Assembly (NCBI GenBank): GCA_964036155.1
Contig: OZ038422.1
Span: 26,125,201 to 26,189,200 of the forward strand
Origin: Diploscapter coronatus
Lineage: Eukaryota > Nematoda > Chromadorea > Rhabditida > Rhabditidae
Direction of reading: 5' to 3'
DNA length: 64,000 bases
The notes beneath the pieces were generated by a model. That model saw only the letters and a program-made list of their open reading frames with translations, was not told where the DNA came from and did no database searches. How positions within the stretch are numbered: the stretch's first letter is position 1; every line of letters starts with the position of its first letter. The position numbers were made by a program, and so were the translations under genes. This document shows positions 12,001 to 25,200 of this stretch, one piece after another.

Positions 12001-14294
12001 ATGTCTTGTGTCTATTCTTTACGGGCAATTTTCATCGTCCTTATTTGTACTTGCCACATCTTCACATTATGTTGTGGAAAAAATCATATGACCGAACGAT
12101 TATTGTTTGTCGTTGGAAATTATAATGCGTTGCAAAATCAAAACGAAATTGGACATAATGAGTTTGACGAAATAAATAAAATATCGAGGTGCGCAAATTA
12201 TTTTTAGTTTTTTTTTTTTTTTTTTTTTTAAATAATTCTATATGGTAATTAATAAAAGTGGTACTACAAAAAGTTAGTGAATATGCATATTTTGAGCCAG
12301 TTAATTTCGTTGCACTTTAGAATTCTCCAAAAACGCGACGTAGCAGAAAATATCCTAATGGATGATCCCAATTCGCCCTGTAGAAATGGGGGTATCTTAA
12401 TTTTTCAAATAATTTTCTAAATTGTTACATTTAGGAATTTTCGCGGACGGCCAATGCCAATGTATTCATCCACATAAGGGACCGCAGTGCGAAGATTTTG
12501 CCTGTTGTAAGAGATTTTTAACGTCTTGATAAAATTAAAATAGCGTCATAGTATCATTTGATTAAAAATCATGTCATGGCGCCAAAATATCGATTTTCTC
12601 CTGAAAGTTTTATTTTAGTACATGGAATTTCCGTTGGAAGAAGATATGACCCCCATAGTCTGTTCTTCTCAAAGCCCTGTATCTGCGACGAAGGTTGGAA
12701 AGCAATTACTAAATGGCGGAGTGTCTTTTTCACTCACCTTCAAATTTCATCCTCTCGTCCATCTTTAACTATAGCACTCCGCCATCCGCTATCCGTCACT
12801 CCGCCATTTAATAATTGCCAGGTTGGAAGGGGGATCTTTGCGAATACCAATTATCGGAAAAGGTACCATTTTGGTAACTTTTACCAGTTTTGTTACCATT
12901 TTTGGCTACTTCAGTGTGGTAACAGAGGCCAGTGGATAGGGAACGCTTGTAAATGCATTGGCTATTTCTTTGGCAATGAATGTCAATACACCAGTAGATG
13001 TGTTCATGGAAAGATTATCAATGGAAGGTGGGATTTCATATAGCCGGATATCGTATATCGACTTTCAGATGTGTCTGCAAAGAACATTTTGAGGCAACTA
13101 CTAAATGACGGAAGACAGAGGGGACGGAGGGCTTTCTACTAAATGACGGAGCTTCTCTTTCTTTTCTAAATGCTATTTTCTATAACATTTTTAGATCTTT
13201 TCTTATTTTTCTTGTCACTTTCATAATTTTCTTTTTTTCGTATTTTTTCAAAGTTTCTTCAAAATTTGTTGGCTTTTCAGGTATCAAATAGCAGTTAGAA
13301 AAGAAAGAGAAACAATCATTTAGTAGAAAGTCTTCCGTCATTGTGCCCTCCGTCTTCCGTCATTTTGTAACTGCCACATTTTGAGGGTGACTATTGTGAA
13401 ACGATCATTTGCTACCATGGATATCCAGGTCTTTTTATGCAATTTCATATATCCCGGGTTTCGTATATCTCTATTTACAGACCACAAAAATAAATCCGCA
13501 TCTTGTATATGCCCTTTAAAATATAAGGTAACTCGGAAATGTTGCAACTTTTTATAGAATAGAATGAAATCACAACAATTCGTCGCAATCGTTATTTAAT
13601 GGCGGTACTTCTTAATTGTGCCATTTTATTGGTTGCGACATTTCCGAATGCCCAAATATCAGGGCCTTCATTGTAACGAATGTCGCCAGTCCGGCCCAAA
13701 ATTCGAAAAATACCCCCTATGCACGATAAATTTGAAGTTGCACGACAAAAACCTGGATCCGAGAAAACACTCTAAACAACAAGTGAGTTTAAAATAGTTA
13801 CATAACAAAGCATAGAATTTGAAAACGGATTTTATGTAGCATAAAATATTTGAAATGTAGATAAAATCAAGGCTATGGATAACTTTGGCGACGATCATAG
13901 CTTTAGCGATTTTTGGGATATTTATGTTTATCTACAGTGTTACGCAGAGGAATAAGGCTAGAAGTGAGGTATTGATTTAAAAGTGTTCAAATTTCGATAT
14001 TCAGCTTTAAAATTAAGTGAATAACTTATTAGTAATGAACTAAATTAAGTACGAAGTCCGACATAGAGAGCTAGCGGTTAGAACTGCTATGTTGAACGAG
14101 GCAGTTCAAATGATGAGGTTCATATTTTTGTCTTAATTTTTATCATTTTAAAATCATTTTTAAGCAAAACCGAGGCCGAAAACGACGAAGATCAACCTTC
14201 AGAGCAGCCGAAACTCGCTAGAAAACGCTCATTCCCAACGATGTTTAGAATCAAAAGCGTACCGGGCAACCTTTTTGATCGAAGGAATACTTGA
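12001..14294 (+). CDS. type I membrane protein with EGF-like modules
   Basis: Thirteen exons join without frame error to 366 residues: 12001-12188, 12321-12391, 12435-12506, 12619-12693, 12822-12862, 12915-13027, 13069-13093, 13386-13428, 13481-13527, 13663-13782, 13861-13968, 14050-14117, 14165-14294. A signal peptide (hydrophobic IFIVLICTCHIF) is followed by several Cys-rich modules of the form CxxGG...CxC...GxxC, for example SPCRNGGIFADGQCQC. A hydrophobic helix (about residues 263-284, IIALAIFGIFMFIYSV) precedes a charged cytoplasmic tail of about 80 residues. It is probably a surface adhesion or signalling protein; I do not recognise an orthologue. Introns 4 and 7 exactly bracket inverted-repeat insertions with 9-bp target duplications, and intron 9 is also an inverted repeat. 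Intron 7 needs a GC donor. Confidence 0.8.
12701..12819. mobile_element. MITE-like inverted-repeat element acting as an intron (EGF gene, intron 4)
   Basis: A 119-bp element with terminal inverted repeats GCAATTACTAAATGGCGGAG (left) and the matching CTCCGCCATTTAATAATTGC (right), one mismatch. It is flanked by a perfect 9-bp duplication AGGTTGGAA at 12692-12700 and 12820-12828. The intron runs 12694-12821: its GT comes from the left copy of the duplication and its AG from the right copy. Removing it restores an EGF-like C-x-C-x-E-G-W-x-G coding frame exactly. A 9-bp duplication suggests a Mutator- or Merlin-like transposase in trans (inference). Confidence 0.85.
13093..13375. mobile_element. 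second MITE-like element acting as an intron (EGF gene, intron 7)
   Basis: A 283-bp foldback element with ends GGCAACTACTAAATGACGGA (left) and a right end whose complement reads GGCAGTTACAAAATGACGGA, related to the element at 12701-12819. A perfect 9-bp duplication ACATTTTGA lies at 13084-13092 and 13376-13384. A second, internal inverted pair begins CTTTCTACTAAATGA near 13131 and 13330. The seamless splice is GAG|GC at 13093/13094 and GAG|GG at 13385/13386, a GC-AG intron whose acceptor lies in and beside the right duplication. Confidence 0.8.
13528..13662. repeat. inverted-repeat intron (EGF gene, intron 9)
   Basis: Near both ends of this 135-nt intron lie arms TCGGAAATGTTGCAAC (about 13533) and the complement of TCGGAAATGTCGCAAC (about 13633-13648), one mismatch in 16. 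The flanks AAATATAAG (exon side) and AAATATCAG (intron end) resemble a degraded 9-bp duplication. Probably an older insertion of the same general kind. Confidence 0.55.
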
Positions 14295-14298
14295 ATAG

Positions 14299-14330
<32 letters not shown>

Positions 14331-16266
14331 ATTTTTTTAAACATAATTCTTAGTACCAAGCATAAAATTTACCATTTTTCTGAAATAATTTGATTTTAAA
14401 CAAAAGTTATTAGTCTGAGTTTGAATATATCTTCAAAAATGATCCGAAATATAAGTTTGCATAGAAAATCACATTTTGGCAAGTTTTGATCCTATTATTG
14501 AAAGCGGAATTTAATTGTAAGCCAATTCCTATTTGAAAGGTGAGAGATCGAATTTTGCAGTTGCATTTGATTGCTTGACATTTTGTGGAATCCTTGTTGA
14601 TAGTCTATCACCGATAAGAATGGTTCCTGAACTGATAATAAAGCAATTCAAGTGATAATGATATTTCATCACACATATTCTACCAACTACAAGACAAACT
14701 ATGATTCATAACGCGTGATTTTGTCAGTAATGATTCAGAATAGGGGTTTAAAATGGCTTGCATATAAAATTTTTTATCATTTGTTCAGAAAATGACGGGA
14801 GAAATAATGTGCACTTCACACTTACGCATTTCTCCCGTGGTTCGGTTTCAAATAAAAGGCAGAGACCACTTGACAGAACAATAGCAAACATCGTTGTTTG
14901 AATTTTGAGTCAACTCTAATATAGACATGTGTTAAATAAATGTCTCGATTTTAAGTATTTTGAAATAGGTTCTTAAATCCTTAAATCTTAATTCTTAATC
15001 TTCCAAATAAAAAAAGCTGATTTTCATCCAAACACTATTGATTTTCCTCATAAAAGCTAAAGCATCTCACGTCTTGTTCAAATATAACAAATATATGCCT
15101 CGTGGGGTAGTTTCGAATTCAGGTTACCTGATCCTTTTTCTAAATATCTGGAATTATATACCTAGATTTTTGGTGCCCAAATATACGATTGCCGTTATTC
15201 TTATTATTTTTCAAGTTTACTATTTATATTGTACGCCGTACTGGCTAAACGCACTATTCTATTCGTTTTTGCATGCGCATTGTTTGGAAATAATCAATTC
15301 TGATAAGAAATTCAATGTCTTTAGCACCAAACTCCTCCAGAGCCAATGAAATTTTTTTCAATGAGTTTTACTCAAATTTCGTGTTAAACTTTATGAAATT
15401 TTGATGAAGATCTTTATGTTATGTTCAGAACTTCTTTATTTACATAAAATGAGCTTCTTTTTTGTCGGCTAAATATTTTACTTCCTCGCCTTTGTCTAGA
15501 AACAATTAACTTGCACAATTTATATTTAGTATCAGACAAGAGTATTTTTCAAAATTTATGAAATCTAAAAGATCTAAATTTAAAACATAGTATTTAGAAC
15601 TCCAATAAATAGTATTAATTTTAGAAAAGTATAATATTCTTAAAATCATGTTTTATATTTTTTAGTTATTCAAATTTTAGTATGGCTTGTCATACCTTAT
15701 CGACTAGCGGTCATGAACCAAGCATTACATGTTTCTGCCAAATTTTATCACTCCATAAAAGCATCTCTGCTATCAAAATTATTTGATTTCTATTCTTTAT
15801 TGCGAAATTTTGGGATTAGACTAATAAAACCTTTCAAATTCTTGGATCAAATTATTTCATCATAGTTTTTAGAGAGTGCTCATTTTTGAGAAAGAGAAAA
15901 AGAGCTGACAGAAACCAAGGGGTCTTGGCTGCGTTCAAACTTATCAATACTCTGGCGCACTGTGATGCTTTGGCAAATATTTGGGTTTAGCAGACAGAAT
16001 TTTTTCGCTCTTTCATCAATTTTTGTTCATTATTATATCATTTTGAATCATGTTTGCAGAAGTTCTTCAATTCTTGCAAGTTTTATTCGATATCTAATGA
16101 AGATCCGCCTCATTTTGATGTAGCTCTTGCAAAAATTCCAAACTCTATCACTTTTCAGTGACGATGACCTTTTAATTGTTGTGCAATTTTCTAAAATAAA
16201 TGGTTTTACTATTTAGCCGCTTTGCCAAATTTAATTCGACCAAAATTGAAATTTAAGCCTAGCGCC
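14295..16266. other. 2 kb intergenic, mostly empty
   Basis: Begins with a long T-run (about 14299-14324). Apart from the small open frame at 15095-15349 listed separately, no coding region was recognised. The upstream edge of the ABC transporter gene lies at the right end. Confidence 0.45.
15095..15349 (+). CDS. hypothetical small hydrophobic protein
   Basis: An uninterrupted 84-codon frame starting MPRGVVSNSGYL. It contains two hydrophobic stretches (about residues 9-25 and 28-50) and a short polar tail. No family recognised and no splice structure. It may be chance, since AT-rich DNA often yields hydrophobic frames. Confidence 0.25.
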   Translation: MPRGVVSNSGYLILFLNIWNYIPRFLVPKYTIAVILIIFQVYYLYCTPYWLNALFYSFLHAHCLEIINSDKKFNVFSTKLLQSQ

Positions 16267-19200
16267 ATGGGCGCATTCGGCCAGCTACGTCTTTTGTTAT
16301 GGAAAAACCTGCTTCAGCAATGGCGTTCGCCGTGGTTCACGCTATTCGAGTTTTTCGTCCCACTAATTCTGATTGGTGCCTCATTTGGAGCCATGATTGG
16401 AGTAATTAACTCTAATTACCTAACTATTCAACTTAATTGCCCAATCGTAATATTTTATTATTCTAGTTATTTTAGCTTCGAGGAGACTTCGAGAAATCCC
16501 ACGACGTACGTACCTATGATGCATGGTATGAGATAATTAGGCTAATTAAAGCAATCGAATATTTATTTTCAGGCCGGTTACAGGATCCTTCATAGACCTA
16601 TTCATGCCGCCACATCATACTAATCCATTTGTAAGAGACACCATTGCCATAATTAAAATATTTAATTGCCCTAATAATTAAGAGCGCGATAATTGACCCC
16701 GAAGATGTATTGGCGAATGTTTCTGGGAGTTGTACTTTCCTGAAAATCACTCCTGGAAAGAATGAGTATATGATAGGTAATTAACTTTCGAGTTAATTAA
16801 GATACTCATTTTAATTTAGACATTGAATTAGCATATGCGCCTAACACTTCCACGACTAATGACATTATGAAAATAATTCAGGTGAGCTAATTAGGCTAAT
16901 TAAATGTTTAATTTAATACCTTTAGGATCGATATAGAATGAATAATGTGTTCGGACTGTTGAACGAAACGATACAATTCTTTAATACCCTAAATATGTCA
17001 ATAAATAGCACGATCTTGGATGAAATAGCGAAACAAAATGTCAGCACAAATTTAAAAGCTTCAGGTGAAATTTCAACTTCTTATGCAGTTTGGGTAATTC
17101 GTAGCCCATGGTTAAGGGTATAGGGTGAGATAGGAAGAGATTTTTCGCATACTATTTCTTATCGTACGAAGCAAAAAATTATCTAGGTTTTCAAATTTTG
17201 AGATGATAAGGTTCAAATTATTCACCCTTTAAATGTGATCTATGCATGTTTACTTTCCCACATTTTTTCAAACATCGTCTGGCATATAACATATTTGGAT
17301 AGCCATATGAATAATCAGTCAGAATGATGTTACAAGGTTAAAAATAGAATAAAAATATATTTTAGGTTTCGCAAATGAGAATTTGATGGTGGACTATATC
17401 AAAACTCGTTTCGCCGCTTCCCAATGTAATAACTCCTTGCTAGGTAAGATTGGATTATGTCACTAAGTAAAAATATTAATATTACCTTGAAATAAAAATT
17501 ATCAAATCATTAAAAAACTGCTAAATTAAAATTCGAATTTTATATTCCAGCCGGAATCGTCTTCGATGACTCTATAGCCAATAATATTAACACCGCGACA
17601 AATTTGACCTACACTATTCGACTCTCCAATTCTCCTAGAAGACAAAAAGACGTGAGAAAAATCAATAATATGCTAACTTTTGGGTTATGTAGGTCGCCCC
17701 TTGGAATACGAAGATGACGTTTGCGATACAGTTCGTGTCAGGACCCATTAATCCAGACGCTACGGACGGGGGTGAGTAAGGATTCCATATATCCGGGAAT
17801 AAAAGGAGATATATGTGTGAAATTCATAAAATTGAATTTAGGATATCCTGGTTATTGGAGGGAAGGCTTTATCACGATCCAAAAGGCTATCGATGTGGCT
17901 ATAGAGAAGATTGTCAGAAATATCACGAAAGATGATACCATAGGAAATTTGGGTGGAACGCTAGATGATACCATAGGAAATTTGACTGAAATGCTAGCCT
18001 ATACCTTTTTGGTAGGGAAAGATAAAGTGTTCCGAAATCTAAATCTAATTTCTAGATCTCAAGATTCCCATTTCCGGCCTATAAAAACCAAATTATCGAA
18101 GTTGGGGCATTCTTCTTGCCCGTCATCGTGATATTCTCTTTCATGACAAGCGTCATTTACATCGTAAGAAGCATCACTTCGGAGAAGGAAGACAAAATTA
18201 AGGTATGCCACTATTTTGGTACCACTTGGCAAACGGTAAAATTTTAGGAGTACATGAGAGTTATGGGCCTTTCCCAGTGGATACATTGGGTCGGTCACGC
18301 TGTTGTTAACTATGCAAAATTAGCCTTCGCAGTTATAGTTTTGTCGGGTCTAATGGTAGTGATAACTCCCAAGTAAGAAATTATCATTTTATTGCCAACT
18401 ATTGTAAATGTTACCATTTAGATCGGATTGGAGCTGTATGTTTGTGTTCTATATGATTTTCGCGTTCGATACCATGTACATTGGGTTTTTCATCAGGTAG
18501 GCCCAAAATTTTGGTAAAGTTATTGAAAATTTGCAAAATTGATAATTTCAGTACTTTTCTCCAATCGGCTACCGCTGGCACCCTTTGCGCTGTTATGGGT
18601 TGGATGGTACTCTACGTTTGGCTTGCGATATATTCCAGTTTCGAATTGAATGCACCATTCCCGTTACCAACCAAAATCGCTAATTGTTTGAACCCACATA
18701 TCGCGCTATATTATGGAGTTCAGTTGATAGGTATGGTAATAATACCGAAATGACAACTTTAATGGTACGAAATACCCATTTTAGGCCAATACGAGACCCA
18801 AGCTAATGGCTTGCATTGGGACATGTTCTTTACAGCGCCTACTCCCGATGATAAACTAACATTCGGACATGCTTTCGTCATGCTCATTGTGGATGGACTA
18901 ATACTGATGCTATTCACATGGTATATTGAGGCGGTGTATCCTGGTATGTATCTGGGGTTAATTAACTCTGAATTTGTATACTCTGCTCTATCATTATAAG
19001 TTCTGCGAATTGGCATATACTATGAAGAGCAATATGTTAAATATGCTAATTTAGGAGGCGAAGGTGTCGCCCAACCCCCATATTTCATGTTCCTTCCGTC
19101 ATATTGGTTCCCAGGCACTCGTTCAAAGAAGGTTGATCTGAACTCTCAAAGAGCAACCCAAAGAATGGTCTCCTGGTCCGGAGCGGGACCGAAATGCGAA

Positions 19201-22200
19201 GATGAACCTACGGGTAAAATTATAAACATTTAGAATTTATTTGTGAAATCCAAGTCAAAACAAATTGAATATGATTCTATAGATATGGACCCCACCATCA
19301 ATGTCGTGGACTTATCAAAGACTTATGGCTCTTCGTTATTCAAGAAACTATTCGACTGCAAGTTTGGGAATAGCCAGGTAAATCGCATCTTTAAATTTTA
19401 AATAAACCTTCAAAATTAGGTCAAAACCGCAGTCGACGGGTTGAGTGTGAAAATGTACCCGGGTCACATTACCGTGCTACTTGGTCATAATGGAGCGGGC
19501 AAAAGCACGACGTTTAATATCCTGACCGGTACAAATTTTTTATTCATGGCTTTTCTGACTCATACGTTTAGGCATCATACCCCCGACCCAGGGAACTGCA
19601 TATATCGATGAATATGACATCCGAAACAGTCTGCCCAATATCAGGAAGCAGATGGGTCTTTGCCCACAGGTAATACCATTTTGGTACCATTTAGAAACTA
19701 TCTACCGAAATATGACATTTAGTATAACACCCTGTTCAACAAGTTGACTGTCATGGAACACTTGGAGTTTTTCTGTAAACTGAAAAATCGCGTCTGGGAT
19801 AAGTCTGAGGCCCTGGACTTGCTGAATCGCTTGAAAATCGAGTTCAAAGCCAATGCTTACGCTGGGACTTTATCCGGGGGCCAGAAAAGGAAATTGTCGT
19901 TGGCCATTGCTCTGATTGGAGGCAGTGAGGTAATTTATTCCAAATTGTGGCTTTACACAAAAAAATTCGATCATTCTTTAAAATTTTGATTCTAGATTGT
20001 CATGCTTGATGAACCTACATCTGGCATGGACCCAGGCGCTAGGCATGAAACCTGGACTCTACTCCAGACCGAGAAAGTCAAACGAACCATGCTCTTGACT
20101 ACACACTTCATGGAAGAGGCTGATCTTCTGGGCGATAGAATTGCGATCATGGCGCACGGAAAATTGGAGGCTTGTGGTTCGCCAATGTACCTGAAGTCCC
20201 AATATGGTATAATTTTGTGGTAATAAGTCCAAAATTAGATATCATTTTGGGGTAGAAAAAACCATGATGAAAATTTAATTTTTTGTGGTAGAACAAGTTA
20301 ATAGTTTTGTGATGAACAATGATTACTAACTGTGGCAAATCATTTATAAATTTTGGTAACTTTAGGCGATGGCTACCATCTGACGGTGGTATATGGAAAC
20401 AACGGAAACCACGCGGATACCCAAGGCACCTTGAATCTACTCCAAAAACACGTGCAATCAGCGAAAATGCATAGTTTTGTGGGGCAAGAAGGCACATTTT
20501 TACTATCTGCATTAGAGAGAGACAAGTTTGTTTTTCATATTGTTTTTAGAAATGTTCGTTATGTTTCAGATTCCCGACTTTGTTCTACGATCTGGAACAA
20601 AATCAGCACAGATTTGGAATTCGTTCTTTCGGAGTGTCAATCACCACTATGGAAGAAGTCTTTTTAAGGTAAGTCTTTTTATGAAGATCAGTTTTTAAAC
20701 AGAAGCAAACTTAAAAAAATCAAAAACAATAGCACTTTAGGGTATCAGATATTGCTGAGGAGCGATATTTGGAAGATCACCTTGGAGAAACGAGCCCACA
20801 AATGCATGAATTGAAAGCGGATGACCCTATCTTGCAACGTAAGATAATCACTCCAATTAAATGATTTAATTACACCAATTAAGAGCTGAAGGCGCACAGA
20901 AAACTAACCGGATTCCCCTATTATATGCAGCACTTTCACGCTATGTTCGCTAAGCGAGTCATTTATTTTTACCGAAAATGGACTATTTTTATCACCCAGA
21001 TGCTATTTCCGGTAAATTTTTATATTTAATTAAAGATAGAATATACGTTTATTTAAGATAGGATATTTCGCTTTGATGATATGGACATCCACAACTATGC
21101 CGTTAGCTAAGGTATCAAAATGTTAATTTTCTTTGGAGGTATTGGAATTTTAGGAACAACCCCCTGTTACGATAGATTTCTGGCCGTTCACTAACGTCAA
21201 GAAAAACGACCCCGGATATTTAATTTCCTCGAAAATACCGGTTAATAACGTGCCGCTAAATCGGTATTAAATTAACACAAGTTTAAAAATTAATGTATTA
21301 TTTTAGGATCGTTCAAAATACGCTAGATAATTACAATCATCCATCGAATTTCTATGTGAAGGACGTGGATAATGTTACCAAATCGATTTTAGAAATGACT
21401 AATACCGTAATCCTAAAAATAAAAAGTTAAAAATTAATATAAATAAATATTTAGCTTGGATCAAGGACGCTTGGAATTCACTATCCTTTAGCGTTCGATA
21501 ATATTGTCAACCCTGAGTAAGTGAATATTGAATACTCTTTGCAATTCGCTTTTACACACGCCCCACTTTTCTTTTCTCCTCGCTCTTGTTTTCTTCTCAT
21601 CTCTCAGGAAAAGCGAAGAGAAATAGAGGCGGGGCATGGAGAAGGCAAGTTGCAAAGGGTATGCAATATTCACTTACTTAGGAACAATAGCACCGATTTA
21701 ACAGTTCCATTTGGAGAACAGAATTACACTATTAATTTGCCGTTGCGAGGTAAATCTAGCGAGATTGTTACCCTAACGCTTAATTTTAGTCTACTTCAAT
21801 AATTTCGCATTTTACTCACCGGCGCTCGGTACTACGTTCATTGATTCTTTGAGGCTATCGAATTACACAGGAAAGAAGTACTCGATTAACGTATGTGTTA
21901 TCATAGTTTAGCAAAATGACAATGTTACCAAAAATTTAGACCATAAACCACCCGCTGCCACCCACGCCTGAAGATACCTTGAAAAATCAGGGTATTTCTA
22001 CGGGTACAGCATTTCTGGTGGCTTATGCTGTGATAGGTACTTAAAAAAGTCTTTAAAAAATGAAATCTAAAAATTCAGTCGGAATGTCAATCATGATAGC
22101 CGGGTACTGTCAATTCATCATTAGGGAACGGAAAAAGAAGAGCAAACATATGCAGGTAGAATCTAAATAATTGGCTTATTTTACTAACTTAAATTTCAAA

Positions 22201-25200
22201 TTTTCAGATGTTGTCAGGACTAAGGCCTTGGATGTATTGGCTATGCGCTTTCCTTTGGGATTACGCATTTTTCGTAATTCGATGCATTATATTCATCGCC
22301 TTCTATTACATATTCTCTCTAACCCAATATACGAATCAATTTTCTACGGTTGCAACTTTATTCTTAGGTAATTTACTAGATTTTCAAACTTACCTAAATT
22401 TAATTCCTATTTCAGGCATGCTACTGTACGGTTGGACGGCTATACCTTTCACCTATTGGTTCTCTTTCTTATTCACCTCAGCTCCTAAAGGATTTTCACT
22501 AATAGTGTTGTTCCATGTTATTTCAGGTTATTTGAGATTTCATATATCCGAATTTTTAAATGTTAAAATTTAGGAATGATTGGTTCAATCGCTGTTCCAA
22601 TAATTCAACAGACCTCTGGAGATAACCCAGCTTATATCACTTCAATTGTTCTATCGTTTTTCTTTCCAACTTATAGTATAGCGGATTTGCACACTCAGGT
22701 TATCATAATTTGATATTATTGCGTCACTATAATTTTATGATGATATCGTTTAAAATCTTTAATGGCGGCACTTTTATAAATTTGAGTTTATGACGCCGTA
22801 TTAAAATTGAATATTTTAGGTCTTTATGAACGAACTAGCACGGCAATCCTGCAAAAACCTCATTCAATTTTGTTCCGTCCAAGAACTAGAAAGCGTATCT
22901 TCAGTTTGTTGTGGCGATACAAAACAGTACACCGACCACATTCTAACTGACCCGGGAAAGCGGGGAATTTTGCTGAATATCATATTTTTCATAGTTCAGG
23001 TTTTCGTTTATTATAATTTATAAGTTTATGGGAATTTTCAGGGATTCGTCTATTGGGGCTTGACTTTTGCAGTAGAAAATTCGTTATTCTTTAAGTTGAG
23101 GCAGAAATTGAAGAAGAATGATAAAGTGGTAGCGAATGAAAAGACTTTGGTAATATTTTATTTTATCTTTAAAAAAAAAAGTTGTTAATTCTGAGAAAAA
23201 AGATTAACTTTATCATTTTTGTTTTTTTAGATTACCCCCAGCTGGGAAGCAAACGGCTCCATGAAAAGACGCCAGACTAACGTGGAAGATTCGGACGTCA
23301 TAGCGGAGAAAGAGCACGTGAGAAGTCAAAGCCCTTCCGACACTGCGGTTGTCGCGCAGGATCTAGTCAAGTGGTAAGGTGGTGGACTTGTTTTTCGCAA
23401 AAAATCTTTTCAACTAATATTTTTTTGCAGAAAAAAGGGGATTTTTAAAGGTTTCTTTTCGCAAAAATTACATTGTATTCTACAGAAAATTTTGTTGATA
23501 ATAATTATATTTCGAACATGACAATTTGAAATATATATATTTTTAAATATCCTCAGGTACGGTGATTTCAACGCTGTGAAGGGAGTGTCGTTCCATGTCA
23601 AGTCAGGGGAATGTTTCGGACTTCTGGGAGTCAACGGAGCGGGAAAGACGTCATGCTTCCAAATGCTGACCGGAGAAAACCCGATCACCTCAGGAAACGC
23701 ATACATAAAGGGGTGGAGTGTGAAGACCAATTGGAGACAGGTGAAGATTATCGAAACTAGTAATTTAATGATGAAGATCAGCGTTTTCTAGGGATTGTTT
23801 AATTATGCCTTTATATTATAAAAATTTCTTCTCGCTTTTTCCTCCCATGATTTAATATTGAAAATCAACCCTTTTGTAGGAATTATTTGCTCTAGTTTTG
23901 CGTTGCCCTAAAGTTAAAAATAAATTGAATACCTTATATCTTAGAATGAATAAAAATTTTAATTTCAGGCTGGTGACAATGTAGGATACTGCCCTCAATT
24001 TGACGCTATTATTCGAGAAATGTCTGGGGAAGAGACTTTGTACATGTTCGCAAGAATTAGGGGAATTCCGCCCTCTGAGATTCCGGAAAAGGTTGACGCC
24101 GTCATCAAGGCTATTGGAATTGGAATGTACGCGAAAAGACAGATCAAAACCTATTCTGGTGGCAATAAACGACGTCTTTCACTGGGAATATCGTTAGTTG
24201 GCTTGCCAGATGTTTTATTGCTTGGTATTTTTAAGTGTGTTAATTTTTCTAATCATAAAAATTTTAGATGAACCTACAACGGGAGTGGACCCTAAAGCTA
24301 GGAGGATAATTTGGAATATTCTTTCTAGGGTAGGAAATTAAAATTTCTCAAAGACTAACGCCTTTCAAACTAAGATTATTTGAGATTGCAATAATTGAAA
24401 AATAACGCTCTTAGAGATTATACTGATTTCTAAAATAGCGTTAATTTAAGATATGCTAATTTTTAGGTCCGAGAATTAGGCTCAGCGCTAGTCCTAACAT
24501 CACACTCTATGGACGAATGCGAAGCGTTATGCACGGAATTGGCAATTATGGTCTACGGTAGCTAATTTCCCTAAGGATAGGCTAAAAATTAGCCTAAATT
24601 CAGGAAAATTCCGATGCTATGGTAGCATTCAACACATCAAGTCGAGATATGGATCGGGATACACTTTGATCATCAGGTTGAGGGATAAGAATTTCGCGAT
24701 GTCTACGAAAGATGAAATTATGAAATCCTTCCCGGGAGCTATGTTGAAGGTAGGGTTATTTAAATTTAAAAGCTTTATTTAAGCAAATAAATAAAAATCA
24801 TTTTAGGAAGAACACGTTTTGCAACTAAACTTTGAACTACCTAAAAGACAGGGTTCAAGTTGGTCTTCGCTATTCGAGACACTGGAGAAAATTTCGAAAA
24901 ACCTGCAATTTGCGGATTATTCATTATCACAAACTACGCTAGAACAGGTATGGGGCTTATTTATATTTGCTAAAATTTAAGTTAGGTAGACATTGGAGTT
25001 TCTTTCGGAGTTGATGGGAAACTTCTATATAACTTCATTTAAATTTCGGATTTTTTTCTATTGAAATTTCAAGTCTAGTTTAGAGAACTTCAGAAATTAA
25101 CCTAAAATTTTAGGTTTTCATCGAATTTTCCCGAGACGCTGGGGTGGTATCTGATCCTGACGAGTCGCCTCCACCCTCTTACACTTCAAATGGGAATGGC

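Noticed and set aside
12558..13043. 161-codon open frame taken as a single exon
   Set aside because: It reads through the MITE-like intron and another intron; EGF cysteine spacing is restored only after splicing.
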